Of a stretch of 64,000 nucleotides of DNA, positions 34,698 to 47,080 are shown piece after piece. Location of the stretch: the NCBI RefSeq assembly GCF_003481985.1, contig NZ_QUMD01000008.1:1-64000 (forward strand). The letters run 5' to 3'. This DNA is from Clostridium sp. OF09-36. Its GTDB lineage: Bacteria > Bacillota > Clostridia > Lachnospirales > Lachnospiraceae. A program made the position numbers and the translations under genes. The number at the start of each line of letters is the position of its first letter. Positions within the stretch are counted from its first letter, which is position 1. Under the pieces are notes generated by a model. The model was given only the letters and a program-made list of their open reading frames with translations, searched no databases and was not told where the DNA came from.

Positions 34698-35819
34698 TTA
34701 CAGGGTATAACGTTCGTTTTTCTCAATAACGATCTTGATATCCTCCGGAGTACCGATATACGTGGTATTTGCACGAATGGTATCGCGGCTCTCTACGATG
34801 CAGTTCTCAATGACGGTATTGTCACCGATGTAAACATCGTTCAGGATGATGGAATTCTTGATCACACAGTTGTTTCCTACATATGCTTTCTTAAACAGGA
34901 TTGAGTTCTCGACGGTTCCGTTGATGATGGAGCCGCTGGAGATCAGGCTGTTCTTTACCAGTGCGCCCGGGTTGTATTTTGCAGGCGGAAGATCATCCAC
35001 CTTGGAGTATACGTCCGGATATTCCTTGAAGAAGTAGTTGCGTACTTCCGGCTTTAAGAAGTCCATATTGGTCTTATAGTAGGAATCTACGGAAGCGATG
35101 TTGCTCCAGTAAGTGTCCATCTTGTATGCGTAGATACGTTTTAAGTTTTTATAACGTACCAGGATGTCACGTACAAAGTCTACACGGTCTTCTGCTGCGC
35201 AGCGCTCGATGAGCTCAATGAGCTGGCGTCTGCGGATGACATAGATACCACAGGAAATGGTGTTGGAGGTGGAAACCATAGGCTTCTCCTCGAAGTCGGT
35301 AATGCGGCCATCCTCGTTTACCTTTACCTGGCCGAAGCGGGTTACGTCCTCATCCTCAGGCATGTCCTTGCAGACAACGGTGATGTCTGCTTTCTTCTCA
35401 ATGTGATATTCCAGAACCTTGTTGTAGTCCAGCTTGTAGATACCGTCACCTGCGGCAATGACTACATACGGCTCATGGCTGTTCTTTAAAAAGGTAAGGT
35501 TCTGGTACAGGGCATCTGCCGTGCCGCGGTACCAGTCGCTGTTCTCTGCGGTGATGGTCGGGGTGAATACATAAAGTCCGCCCTGTTTTCTTCCGAAATC
35601 CCACCACTTGGAGGAGCTTAAATGCTCGTTTAAGGAACGGGAGTTGTACTGGGTAAATACTGCCACGTTCTGGATATGGGAATTGCTCATGCTGCTGAGC
35701 GCAAAGTCAATGCTGCGGTAGCTGCCTGCAACCGGCATTGCGGAAATCGCACGTTTGTTGGATAATTCCCGCATTCTCTTACTGTTTCCGCCTGCTAATA
35801 CAATACCAATCGCTTTCAT
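34698..35819 (-). CDS. glgD: glucose-1-phosphate adenylyltransferase subunit GlgD
   Basis: A 373-residue GlgD, the non-catalytic or regulatory partner of GlgC in Firmicute glycogen synthesis. The nucleotidyltransferase start is altered (VLAGGNSKRMRELSNKRAIS instead of the GGxGxRL pattern), as expected for GlgD. The C-terminus has the left-handed beta-helix hexapeptides (INGTVENSILFKKAYVGNN, then IGDNTVIENCIV). Its ATG overlaps the GlgC stop as ATGA, so the two are translated as a pair, presumably to form a mixed GlgCD enzyme. Confidence 0.93.
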   Translation of the reverse strand: MKAIGIVLAGGNSKRMRELSNKRAISAMPVAGSYRSIDFALSSMSNSHIQNVAVFTQYNSRSLNEHLSSSKWWDFGRKQGGLYVFTPTITAENSDWYRGTADALYQNLTFLKNSHEPYVVIAAGDGIYKLDYNKVLEYHIEKKADITVVCKDMPEDEDVTRFGQVKVNEDGRITDFEEKPMVSTSNTISCGIYVIRRRQLIELIERCAAEDRVDFVRDILVRYKNLKRIYAYKMDTYWSNIASVDSYYKTNMDFLKPEVRNYFFKEYPDVYSKVDDLPPAKYNPGALVKNSLISSGSIINGTVENSILFKKAYVGNNCVIKNSIILNDVYIGDNTVIENCIVESRDTIRANTTYIGTPEDIKIVIEKNERYTL

Positions 35820-37090
35820 CGTACGCCACCTGCCTTTATAATGTAGTCTCCGCTTGCCAGTGCCCCGTCGGTGTAGTCCTCCGGAGTGGTGACGCCGGAA
35901 ATTGCGGTATTCTTACCAATTTTTACGTGATCCGGGATCACACTGTGTTCGCCAATGGTTACCAGGTCAAACTGGTATACCTTCTGGTCATATTTGCTCG
36001 GTGCGTACTCGCCGACACCCAGCTCTGCGCCTTCGCCCACCGTAGTGTCCTCAGCGACAATGGCTTTGTTGATCTTTGCGCCTGCCTTGATGTGGCAGTC
36101 GCGCATGATGATGGAATCGTGTACCTCTGCGCCCGGCTCAATGGTAACACCTGCGCCGATCACGGAGTTGGTAATGGTTCCGTGTACCTCGGTACCCTCG
36201 CCGATGATGCTGCGCTCAATGACTGCGTCTGCAGCTACATACTGCGGCGGGATGATATCGCTCTTGGTGTAGATCTTCCAGTATTCCTCATAGAGGTTGA
36301 ACTCCGGAATAATATCGATAAGCTCCATGTTTGCTTCCCAGTAAGAGCCTAAGGTGCCGACGTCCTTCCAGTAACCGTTGTACTCGTAAGCGAAGATGCG
36401 TTCGCCCTTTCCGTGGCAGTACGGGATGACATGCTTACCAAAGTCACAGCCCGGCTCCTCGGACATAGCGATGAGTGCTTCCTTTAATGCCGGCCAGCTG
36501 AATATGTAGATACCCATGGAAGCCAGGTTGCTGCGCGGATTTGCTGGCTTCTCCTCGAACTCGGTGATCCGGTTGTTGTCATCGGTGATCACGATACCGA
36601 AGCGGCTTGCTTCTTCGATCGGCACCGGCATACAGGCGATGGTGACATCTGCATTGTTTGCTTTGTGATACTCCAGCATAACCTCATAATCCATTTTGTA
36701 AATGTGGTCGCCGGAGAGGATCAGAACGTAGTCTGGATTATAGCTTTCCATATACTCCAGGTTCTGATAAATCGCATTTGCAGTACCGGTATACCAGTCA
36801 CTGCCTTTGCTCCGCTCGTATGGTGGAAGAATGGTAACTCCTCCGACATTACGGTCTAAGTCCCACGGAATACCAATTCCGATGTGACTATTCAGACGTA
36901 ATGGCTGATACTGTGTTAAAACTCCAACTGTGTCAACGCCAGAATTGATACAGTTGCTGAGCGGGAAATCGATAATTCTGTATTTGCCGCCAAACGACAC
37001 TGCCGGTTTTGCGACTTTTTGTGTTAATACTCCAAGGCGGCTGCCCTGTCCCCCTGCCAAAAGCATGGCAATCATTTCCTTTTTAATCAC
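35816..37090 (-). CDS. glgC: glucose-1-phosphate adenylyltransferase GlgC
   Basis: A 424-residue ADP-glucose pyrophosphorylase, making ADP-glucose from glucose-1-phosphate and ATP for glycogen synthesis. It has MLLAGGQGSRLGVLTQKVAK, VLILSGDHIYKMDYE, the substrate-binding EFEEKPANP and a C-terminal beta-helix. The start is GTG at 37090, preceded by GAGGTG with 5 bases spacing. It has a candidate promoter at 37127-37155 and overlaps glgD by four bases. Glycogen synthase and branching enzyme genes are not in the window. Confidence 0.95.
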   Translation of the reverse strand: MIKKEMIAMLLAGGQGSRLGVLTQKVAKPAVSFGGKYRIIDFPLSNCINSGVDTVGVLTQYQPLRLNSHIGIGIPWDLDRNVGGVTILPPYERSKGSDWYTGTANAIYQNLEYMESYNPDYVLILSGDHIYKMDYEVMLEYHKANNADVTIACMPVPIEEASRFGIVITDDNNRITEFEEKPANPRSNLASMGIYIFSWPALKEALIAMSEEPGCDFGKHVIPYCHGKGERIFAYEYNGYWKDVGTLGSYWEANMELIDIIPEFNLYEEYWKIYTKSDIIPPQYVAADAVIERSIIGEGTEVHGTITNSVIGAGVTIEPGAEVHDSIIMRDCHIKAGAKINKAIVAEDTTVGEGAELGVGEYAPSKYDQKVYQFDLVTIGEHSVIPDHVKIGKNTAISGVTTPEDYTDGALASGDYIIKAGGVR

Positions 37091-37126
37091 GTTATCACCT
37101 CGCTGTAGTGTTTTCTTGTATCTACC

Positions 37127-37155
37127 ATTATAACACACATTTCAGAAATAGTGAA
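37127..37155 (-). promoter_or_regulatory. candidate promoter of glgCD
   Basis: TTCACT, a 17-bp spacer and TATAAT on the minus strand, 37 bp upstream of the glgC GTG. The -35 is weak. The 418-base divergent gap 37091-37508 contains this, the asnS promoter and no gene; AT-rich sequence fills most of 37140-37260. Confidence 0.55.
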
Positions 37156-37371
37156 CAAATAATTGTATTATTTTCAATAATTTTTGTACATTTTCCGACA
37201 CTTTTTGTGTTATTTCGAGCATTGTCTATATATGGTAGCTGGTAAAAAAATATAACACTATTTCTGCGATTGGCCGGGGCACTTTGTAAAACGGTGCTTC
37301 CAGCTTGCTGCATCTGTACGTGGGACATGCCCGGCGGCACCTGCAAAATGCCTGTATTTCGATAATTTTCC

Positions 37372-37400
37372 TTGAATCACTTAATAAAATGAAGTATAAT
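37372..37400 (+). promoter_or_regulatory. sigma-A-type promoter of asnS
   Basis: TTGAAT at 37372-37377, a 17-bp spacer and TATAAT at 37395-37400. The leader to the ATG is about 100 nt; it contains no T-box signature. Confidence 0.78.
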
Positions 37401-37508
37401 CTTGATTAAGTGTGGAAATCATTCCATAAATATCTGTCAAAACAGGAAAACGCAGGGATAAACAAAGAATCCTGCTGCGAAAAAAACACAGATCAAAGGA
37501 GAAGTATC

Positions 37509-38900
<1,392 letters not shown>

Positions 38901-38906
38901 ATTTTG

Positions 38907-39038
38907 GTAACTGTTCAGTAGGTCTGCGCATTTACTGCGCTGACCGTAAGAAAACATAGGCTGGTAGGCAAAAATCCCATTGCCGCAGGCAATTTTCATG
39001 GATTTTTGCTCGTGACTGTGAAGGTACTGAACAGTTAC
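38907..39038. mobile_element. 132-bp MITE-like element with 14-bp terminal inverted repeats and 8-bp target duplication
   Basis: Perfect terminal inverted repeats GTAACTGTTCAGTA (38907-38920) and TACTGAACAGTTAC (39025-39038) enclose 104 bp with two further stem-loops: GGTCTGCGCA with TGCGCTGACC (one mismatch), and GCAAAAATCC with GGATTTTTGC around ATTGCC-GCA-GGCAAT. The direct repeat AAATTTTG lies immediately outside both ends (38899-38906 and 39039-39046), the mark of a transposition event. It has no coding capacity, so a transposase must act in trans. It sits directly at the asnS stop codon. Confidence 0.8.
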
Positions 39039-39052
39039 AAATTTTGAAAATC

Positions 39053-39098
39053 AATGCGGGTATACTGCGCAGGACGAACTGCCGGCATACCCGCATTC
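39053..39098. terminator. palindrome between the MITE and the nuclease gene, possible terminator
   Basis: AATGCGGGTAT and ATACCCGCATT form an 11-bp stem around about 20 bases that pair partly (CTGC with GCAG). AT-rich sequence follows, but no clean T run. It may have served asnS before the MITE inserted. Confidence 0.45.
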
Positions 39099-39198
39099 TA
39101 TTATATTGCATATCAGGAAGGCGCCATGGCACACTTGCTATCGCACCGCATATCATGGAGGCGCCAGCAGCGCATCCGCTGATCAACAAGGAGATCCC

Positions 39199-40269
39199 AT
39201 GAAATTTATTCACATTGCCGATGTCCACTGGGGCATGAATCCGGACAGTGACCGGCCCTGGAGCCGCGAGCGGGCCCAGGCTATTCACGACAGCTTCGCA
39301 GAGGTTGTGCGCCAGGCCAAGCTCCGGGACGCAGACTTTCTCTTTATTGCAGGAGATCTGTTTCACCGTCAGCCGCTCCTGCGCGATCTAAAAGAGGTCA
39401 ACTATCTCTTTTCCACGATTCCCGGTGTGAAGGTTGTCATCATCGCCGGAAACCATGACCGCATCCGCTCTAATTCTGCGCTCATGAGCTTTACCTGGTG
39501 TCCCAATGTCACCTTTCTCATGTCCGAGGAGTTGAGCTCTGTCTATTTTCCAGACTTCAATCTGGAGGTGCACGGATTCTCCTACCACACAGCCGAGATC
39601 AATGAAGCACGCTTAAACGGGATCAAGGCCCCGGACGATTCCCGCATCCATGTGCTTCTGGCCCACGGCGGCGATGCGTCCCATCTCCCGCTCGATAAGA
39701 GCAGCCTGGCCCGCACCGGTTTTGCCTACACGGCCCTCGGCCATATCCATAAGCGGGAGCTTGCACCGGATTTTTCCTATGCGTATCCAGGCTCCTTAGA
39801 GCCGCTTGACAAAACCGAGACCGGTCCGCACGGCATGATCGTCGGCGAAATCCAGCCGGCTTCCGGCCAGGTCATCTCCCTGGAATTTGTCCCTGTGGCG
39901 CGTGCCCAGTACATTCCGCTGGTGGTTCATGTTACTCCGGCTACGACCAACGGCGAGCTTTGTGACCGCATCACAGACGCCGTAAAGGAACGCGGTATGG
40001 AAAACATTTACCGTTTCCGCATCCGCGGCATGCGTGACCCGGATATTACATTCGACTTAGCTCCATTGGAACGCCGCCTGCAGATCGTGGAGGCAGTCGA
40101 TGAATCGGAACCCCAGTACGATTTCTGCCAGCTCTTTGCGGAGCACCCGAGCGACATGATCGGCTTTTATATCCAGGCGTTTCAGAAGGACGATCTCAGT
40201 CCGGTTGAAAAAAAGGCGCTGTACTACGGGATCGATGCCCTGCTTCGCACCAAAGACGAGAGGAGTTAA
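39199..40269 (+). CDS. metallophosphoesterase, YhaO/SbcD-like DNA repair exonuclease
   Basis: A 356-residue calcineurin-like phosphoesterase of the Mre11/SbcD/YhaO group. All five metal-ligand motifs are present: ADVHWG, AGDLFH, GNHDR, LLAHGGD and LGHIHKRE. The C-terminal 120 residues form the capping domain. Together with the downstream ATPase it should form a nuclease complex like SbcCD/Rad50-Mre11, processing DNA ends. ATG 39199 has AAGGAG 6 bases upstream. The next gene starts 3 bp after its stop codon. Confidence 0.9.
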   Translation: MKFIHIADVHWGMNPDSDRPWSRERAQAIHDSFAEVVRQAKLRDADFLFIAGDLFHRQPLLRDLKEVNYLFSTIPGVKVVIIAGNHDRIRSNSALMSFTWCPNVTFLMSEELSSVYFPDFNLEVHGFSYHTAEINEARLNGIKAPDDSRIHVLLAHGGDASHLPLDKSSLARTGFAYTALGHIHKRELAPDFSYAYPGSLEPLDKTETGPHGMIVGEIQPASGQVISLEFVPVARAQYIPLVVHVTPATTNGELCDRITDAVKERGMENIYRFRIRGMRDPDITFDLAPLERRLQIVEAVDESEPQYDFCQLFAEHPSDMIGFYIQAFQKDDLSPVEKKALYYGIDALLRTKDERS

Positions 40270-40272
40270 ACC

Positions 40273-42171
40273 ATGCGGATACTGGATTTACATATCGACG
40301 GATTCGGCAAATTCCACGACCTCTCCGTCTCCTTCGATAAAGACTTAAATGTGGTTTACGGCAAAAATGAAGCCGGAAAATCTACCCTGCACACCTTCAT
40401 CCGCTGCATGCTGTTCGGATTAGAGCGCGGGCGCGGACGTGCTGCCCGCGGCGACCTTTACAGCAAATATGAACCCTGGCAGAACAAGGGTGTCTACGGC
40501 GGCCAGATGCGGGTGGAAAAGGACGGTGTCATCTACCGTCTGGAACGCAATTTCCAGAAGGACCAGAAATCGTTTGTGATCGTAAATGAAACTGCCGGGA
40601 AGCAGGTGGAGCCCACCAAGGGCTTTCTGGACTTTCTCTTAGGAGGGCTCACCGAAACCGCCTACAACAACACCATCAGCATCGGCCAGCTCAAATGTGT
40701 GACCGAGGGCGGCATGGTGACAGAGCTTCGCAATTACATTGCCAACATGAACACCACCGGTAATCTTTCTTTAAATATCACAAAGGCTGCTTCCTATTTA
40801 AAGGGGCGCCGGAAAGAGTTTGAGCGCCAGCTCACCCCAGAGGCAGCCCGCACCTACACCGCGCTGCTGACCGAGATCAAAAACATCGAAAAAGAGATTT
40901 CCGCCCCGGAATACGAAAACCAGCTACGGACCTACCAGGACCTGCGTTCCCAGGTAAAGAACCAGCTTTCCGAAAAGCAGACCGAGCGCGAAACCCTGCT
41001 CCAGAAAATCGCAAAGGGCCGCCAGGCCTTGGAAGGCGCGCAGTTTACTGATGAGGCTTCCATCCGCGCTTACCAGGAGAATGCAAAAACTACTTACAGT
41101 CATTATCAGGAACTGGAAGAAACTGCTTCCCGAAAGGGACGCACAGTACTGCCTGTTATCATGCTGGTGCTTGCCATCTGCTCTACCATCGGGGCCGGTG
41201 TCCTCGGCTTTTTCAGTTCCCAGCCGATTTCCACCGCCACATCCGGTGCAGGCGCGCTGATGTCCGTATCGACCGGCGTGTCCCGCTATACCATATGGCT
41301 CATCTGTATTTTAAGTGCTGCTGCAGTCTTCTTTTTCGCTGTCGGGCTCATCTTCTTTATGAAGAACCGCAGCCTGCGCCAGGAGCTTTCCATGACGGAA
41401 AAGCTGCTGCAGGAAATTTTCTCCCGCCACCTGGGTGATTCCTCCATCTCCGAGGAGGCAATGAAGGCCTTCGAGGGCCGCATGGAAGAATTCATCCGCT
41501 TAAGCCAGGTGCTGGAGTGCTCCGAGCAGTCCGTAACGGAACAGGCCGCCGAGATCAGTGCCCTGCAGGAAAAAGAAACGGACTGCGACGATGTCATCTC
41601 CCGCCAGCAAAAAGCCCAGTGGGAGCTGGAAAAAAAGCTGGACCACCTGGCACACTGCAAGGACCAGACCGAATCCTTAAAGCAGGTTCTTGCCGAAAAT
41701 GACCGCATCCGCGAGGAGATTACCGCCATTGACCTTGCTCTGGAGACCATGACCGAGCTTTCCGCCACCATCCGCGATTCCTTCGGACTTTACTTAAACA
41801 AGACTGCATCCGATTTAATCTCCGGGATCACCGGCGGCATCTATGACAGCATGAGTGTCGATGAAAACTTAAATGTCTTCATGAACACCCGCACCCGCCT
41901 TGTTCCGGTAGAACAAGTATCCAGCGGCACCATGGACCAGATCTACCTGGCCCTGCGCCTCGCCGCAGCAAAGCTCATCCAGCCGGAAGGCGACTACATG
42001 CCGCTGATCTTCGATGACAGCTTCGTACTCTACGACGAAGACCGGCTGCACACCGCCCTCAAGTGGCTGAAGAAGGCGTATCCGGGCCAGATCATCATCT
42101 TCACCTGCCACCAGAGGGAAGCGCAGATGATGACCGCCGACCAGATCGCGTATCACCTCGTTACAATGTAA
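40273..42171 (+). CDS. YhaN/SbcC-like AAA ATPase with central membrane segments
   Basis: A 632-residue ATPase of the SMC/Rad50 style. The N-terminal P-loop is GKNEAGKSTLHTFIRCMLFG. Coiled coils run at about 170-270 and 370-500. The C-terminal half-site has SSGTMDQIYLALRLA (signature) and LIFDDSFVLYD (Walker B). Between the coils are two strong membrane helices (about 292-315 and 335-362), where Rad50/SbcC would have a zinc hook, so the complex is probably membrane-tethered, as in B. subtilis YhaN. At 632 residues it is shorter than YhaN (about 960). It ends at a palindromic repeat shared with 54525-54609. Confidence 0.87.
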   Translation: MRILDLHIDGFGKFHDLSVSFDKDLNVVYGKNEAGKSTLHTFIRCMLFGLERGRGRAARGDLYSKYEPWQNKGVYGGQMRVEKDGVIYRLERNFQKDQKSFVIVNETAGKQVEPTKGFLDFLLGGLTETAYNNTISIGQLKCVTEGGMVTELRNYIANMNTTGNLSLNITKAASYLKGRRKEFERQLTPEAARTYTALLTEIKNIEKEISAPEYENQLRTYQDLRSQVKNQLSEKQTERETLLQKIAKGRQALEGAQFTDEASIRAYQENAKTTYSHYQELEETASRKGRTVLPVIMLVLAICSTIGAGVLGFFSSQPISTATSGAGALMSVSTGVSRYTIWLICILSAAAVFFFAVGLIFFMKNRSLRQELSMTEKLLQEIFSRHLGDSSISEEAMKAFEGRMEEFIRLSQVLECSEQSVTEQAAEISALQEKETDCDDVISRQQKAQWELEKKLDHLAHCKDQTESLKQVLAENDRIREEITAIDLALETMTELSATIRDSFGLYLNKTASDLISGITGGIYDSMSVDENLNVFMNTRTRLVPVEQVSSGTMDQIYLALRLAAAKLIQPEGDYMPLIFDDSFVLYDEDRLHTALKWLKKAYPGQIIIFTCHQREAQMMTADQIAYHLVTM

Positions 42172-42251
42172 CAATTTGATTCACTTTAATAGGGCCGTGT
42201 GAGTTGCCTTTCGGCAACTCACACGGCCCTTGTCATATACTTAAATTGTTA
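42169..42251. repeat. palindromic intergenic repeat, copy 1 (bidirectional terminator)
   Basis: AGGGCCGTGTGAGTTGCC and its perfect complement (42191-42230) form an 18-bp stem with a four-base loop. Outer AACAATTT and AAATTGTT extend the symmetry. About 67 bp matches copy 2 at 54525 almost exactly. It lies between convergent genes, so it can end both transcripts. Confidence 0.85.
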
Positions 42252-42255
42252 TTTT

Positions 42256-43988
<1,733 letters not shown>

Positions 43989-43992
<4 letters not shown>

Positions 43993-44672
43993 GTTTCGGA
44001 TTCCTCCAGCTTATAACCAACCCCGCGGATGGTCTCGATGCAGCGGCTGGCCTCGCCAAGCTTCTGTCTGAGTGTCCGGATGTGGACATCCACCGTGCGG
44101 GTTTCTCCGTCAAAATCATATCCCCAGATTTTGGATAACAGCTGATCTCTGGTCAAGACCATGCCCTTGTTTTCGGTCAGATAACAGAGCAGCTCAAATT
44201 CCTTGTACGTCAGCGCTACAGCAGTTCCGTCTACCGTTACCACATGGCGGTTTAAGTCCACGTGAATCGGACCGGCGGTGCAGGCATCGGTGCGTTTTTC
44301 TTTTTCCGGCTCTGCCCGGCGCAAAAGGGCGCGCACCCGGGAGACCAGCTCCATCATGCCAAACGGCTTTGGTATGTAATCGTCTGCGCCACTGTCCAGG
44401 CCAACTACCTTGTCATATTCGGTTCCCTTGGCTGTCAGCATGATAACGGGAAGCCGTTTTGTGGGGTCGGCATCCCGCAGCTTCTTTAAGATGGTCAGGC
44501 CATCTTCATCCGGAAGCATGATATCAAGGAGCACCAGTGACGGATAGTCCTGTTTCATGGCATTCCAGAAATCCTTCGCGCAGGGAAACCCCTTTGCAGT
44601 AAGACCCGTGGTCTGCAGCGTATAGATTACAAGTTCCCGGATACTTTCATCGTCTTCTACCAGATAGATCAT
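43989..44672 (-). CDS. phoB: phosphate regulon response regulator, OmpR family
   Basis: A 227-residue OmpR-type regulator. The receiver has the acidic pair in YLVEDDESIRELV, the phospho-acceptor in VLLDIMLPDEDGL and Lys in IPKPFGMMEL. The winged helix ends the protein (VDVHIRTLRQKLGEASRCIE, then RGVGYKLEES). Activated by the adjacent PhoR, it should switch on pst and other phosphate-starvation genes. AAGGAG precedes the ATG; the gene is 12 bp from phoU. PhoP is the equivalent name in Bacillus. Confidence 0.92.
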
Positions 44673-44684
44673 CTTTTTCTCCTT

Positions 44685-45332
44685 TTATTCCAAGTGGGTT
44701 CCCGTGATGGAATACTCCACCCACTCTGCAATGTTGGTGGCATGATCTCCGATTCGTTCAAAGTATTTGGCGATCATCAGCATGTCGATACAAAACTCGC
44801 CCATTTTCTCGTCGGTGCTTCCGGCACTCAGCATGCCGATCAGCTCCTCTTTTACTTTGCCGAACAGATCATCCACTACATCATCGTACTGGACCACTTC
44901 TTTTGCAATGTTGAGATCCCGTTTTACATAGGAATCGATGCTCTGGGTCACCATGCGCATGGTCGCATCGGCCATGTCGCGGATATGCAGGCGGCTCTTT
45001 GCCTCGCGGTCATCCACAAAGCCGCAGATTTCCGCGATATCGGATGCCTGGTCACCGATCCGCTCCATATCGGAGATCATTTTCAGTGCGGAAGAAACCT
45101 GACGCAGGTCCTTCGCTACCGGCTGCTGCTGCAAAAGAAGGCGCATACAGAGATTCTCGATGTCGCGCTCCTTCTGGTCGATCTCGTGGTCGGCCTTGTA
45201 GACATCCTTGGTAAAGTCCCCCTCACCCATCAGCGTGCGGGACGCGTACGAGATCGCATCCTCACACAGTGCTCCCATGCGGATCAGCTCCACATTCAAA
45301 AGCTCCAGCTGTTCATCAAATCGATTGCGCAT
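44685..45332 (-). CDS. phoU: phosphate signalling protein PhoU
   Basis: A 215-residue protein of two PhoU three-helix repeats, with acidic metal-binding motifs (DMERIGDQASDIAE and YFERIGDHATNIAEW). It links PstB/PhoR activity to phosphate status. ATG 45332 (MRNRFDEQLE) is preferred over the TTG at 45341, since GGGGAGG is 10 bases upstream of the ATG and too near the TTG. It follows pstB with one base between stop and start. Confidence 0.94.
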   Translation of the reverse strand: MRNRFDEQLELLNVELIRMGALCEDAISYASRTLMGEGDFTKDVYKADHEIDQKERDIENLCMRLLLQQQPVAKDLRQVSSALKMISDMERIGDQASDIAEICGFVDDREAKSRLHIRDMADATMRMVTQSIDSYVKRDLNIAKEVVQYDDVVDDLFGKVKEELIGMLSAGSTDEKMGEFCIDMLMIAKYFERIGDHATNIAEWVEYSITGTHLE

Positions 45333-45333
45333 A

Positions 45334-46083
45334 TCAGCCAAACCTCCCCGTAATGTAATCTTCTGTCTTCTTGTTCTTCGGCATGGAGAAGATCTGCTCA
45401 GTCTCGCCGAACTCGATCACTTCGCCCATCAGGAAGAATGCGGTCTTGTCAGAGATTCGCGCTGCCTGCTGCATGTTATGGGTTACCATGACGATAGTAT
45501 AATCTTTTTTCAGTTCCACCGCAAGGTCCTCGATCTTGGAAGTTGAGATCGGGTCCAGTGCAGAGGTCGGCTCATCCATCAGAAGTACTTCTGGCTGCAC
45601 GGCCAGTGCTCTTGCGATGCAAAGACGCTGCTGCTGTCCTCCGGAAAGTCCCAGCGCACTCTTTTTTAAGCGGTCCTTTAACTCATCCCAGATGGCTGCG
45701 TCGCGCAGGGATTTCTCTACGATGTCATCGAGCTGTGCCTTGGAGCGGATGCCGTGGGTACGCGGTCCGTAGGCGATGTTGTCGTAAACACTCATCGGGA
45801 ACGGGTTTGGCTTCTGGAACACCATGCCGACCCGCTTTCTGAGAAGGTTGATGTCCATGTCCCCGTAGATGTCTTCCCCGTCAAGCAAAATGCTTCCGCT
45901 GATGCGGCATCCTTCTACCAGGTCATTCATGCGGTTTAAGGATTTTAATAAGGTGGATTTTCCGCAGCCGGACGGACCGATAAACGCCGTGATCTCGTTG
46001 GCCTGGATATTTAAATTGATTCCTTTTAAGGCTTTAAAATCGCCGTAATACAATTCCATGTTGCTGATTGTTAGCTTATCCAT
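45334..46083 (-). CDS. pstB: phosphate ABC transporter ATP-binding protein PstB
   Basis: A 249-residue ABC ATPase driving phosphate uptake. Walker A is GPSGCGKSTLLKSLN, the signature is LSGGQQQRLCIARAL, Walker B is LLMDEPTSALDP, and the H-loop is MVTHNMQQA. The length and the NRMNDLVEG segment are specific for PstB. AGAGG lies 6 bases before the ATG. It follows pstA by 91 bp in the pst operon. Confidence 0.96.
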   Translation of the reverse strand: MDKLTISNMELYYGDFKALKGINLNIQANEITAFIGPSGCGKSTLLKSLNRMNDLVEGCRISGSILLDGEDIYGDMDINLLRKRVGMVFQKPNPFPMSVYDNIAYGPRTHGIRSKAQLDDIVEKSLRDAAIWDELKDRLKKSALGLSGGQQQRLCIARALAVQPEVLLMDEPTSALDPISTSKIEDLAVELKKDYTIVMVTHNMQQAARISDKTAFFLMGEVIEFGETEQIFSMPKNKKTEDYITGRFG

Positions 46084-46174
46084 ACGTTACCTCTCTGTTT
46101 TTGGATGCCGCGGCACCTTTTGCGCCGCAGCCAGAATACTGAGCCGTTTTTCCAGATTGTTCTTCCACCGGAAA

Positions 46175-47080
46175 TTAAGCGGTCTTTCCGGATACTTTCT
46201 TTGCAATGAACCCGGATACTGCGTTGATACAAACTACGATCACCAACAGCACTACTGCCGTAGCGTAGGACTGGTTGGTGTAAACTCCTTCATTGGTCAG
46301 CACGTACATGTGCACTGCCAGGGTCCGGCCAGAGCCGAATAAGTTGGATGGAATGCCTGCAACGGTTCCCGCTGTATACATCAGTGCCGCGGTCTCGCCT
46401 ACAATACGGCCGACCGCCAGAATGATACCTGCCAGAATTCCAGGTACTGCCGATGGCAGAACCACCTGGAAAACGGTGCGGAGACGTCCGGCACCAAGGC
46501 CGAAGCTTCCTTCCCGGTAAGAATCCGGGACCGCTTTTAATGCCTCCTCCGTGGTTCTCATGATCGTTGGAAGGATCATGATCGCCAGTGTCATGGCGCC
46601 GCCTAAGATGGTGTAAGACCAGCCAAGCGCCACGGCAAACAGAAGAAATCCAAACAGACCATATACAATGGATGGAATGCCGGTCAGGGTCTCTGCGGTG
46701 ATCCGCACGATATTCACCAGCCGGTTGCCACGTTTAGCGTATTCCACCAGATAGATGGCCGCGAAAATGCCAAGGGGAACTGCGATCAGCAGGGAGAGCC
46801 CTGTCATGATCACCGTATTGACGAGTGCCGGCATGAGGGATACATTCTCACTGTTGTATTCCCACGCAAACAAACTCGGAGTCAGATACGGGATTCCCTT
46901 GATCAGAATATAAGCCAGTAAAAACAGTAAGGTCATCACTGTCAGAAGTGCCGATGCCGATACCATGATCAGAAGCACCAGAGACAGCGGACTGCGTTTG
47001 TAGGACTTTAACCGCTGCCCGAAGGTCTGGCGGTTGATCGCCTGCATTTCGATATTTTTCTTTTCCATAGCTGCTTCCAT
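46175..47080 (-). CDS. pstA: phosphate ABC transporter permease PstA
   Basis: A 301-residue membrane permease with about six helices. The family loop GIPSIVYGLFGFLLF and the EAA-like motif (YREGSFGLGAGRLRTVFQVV) mark it as PstA. Its ATG at 47080 overlaps the pstC stop codon (TAATG); ATG 47068 with GGAAG upstream is an alternative start. It pairs with PstC to form the channel energised by PstB. Confidence 0.94.
   Translation of the reverse strand: MEAAMEKKNIEMQAINRQTFGQRLKSYKRSPLSLVLLIMVSASALLTVMTLLFLLAYILIKGIPYLTPSLFAWEYNSENVSLMPALVNTVIMTGLSLLIAVPLGIFAAIYLVEYAKRGNRLVNIVRITAETLTGIPSIVYGLFGFLLFAVALGWSYTILGGAMTLAIMILPTIMRTTEEALKAVPDSYREGSFGLGAGRLRTVFQVVLPSAVPGILAGIILAVGRIVGETAALMYTAGTVAGIPSNLFGSGRTLAVHMYVLTNEGVYTNQSYATAVVLLVIVVCINAVSGFIAKKVSGKTA

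Noticed and set aside
37401..37508. T-box leader for asnS
   Set aside because: No T-box consensus (AGGGTGGNACCGCG) or specifier-like stem is visible; the leader is only about 100 nt.
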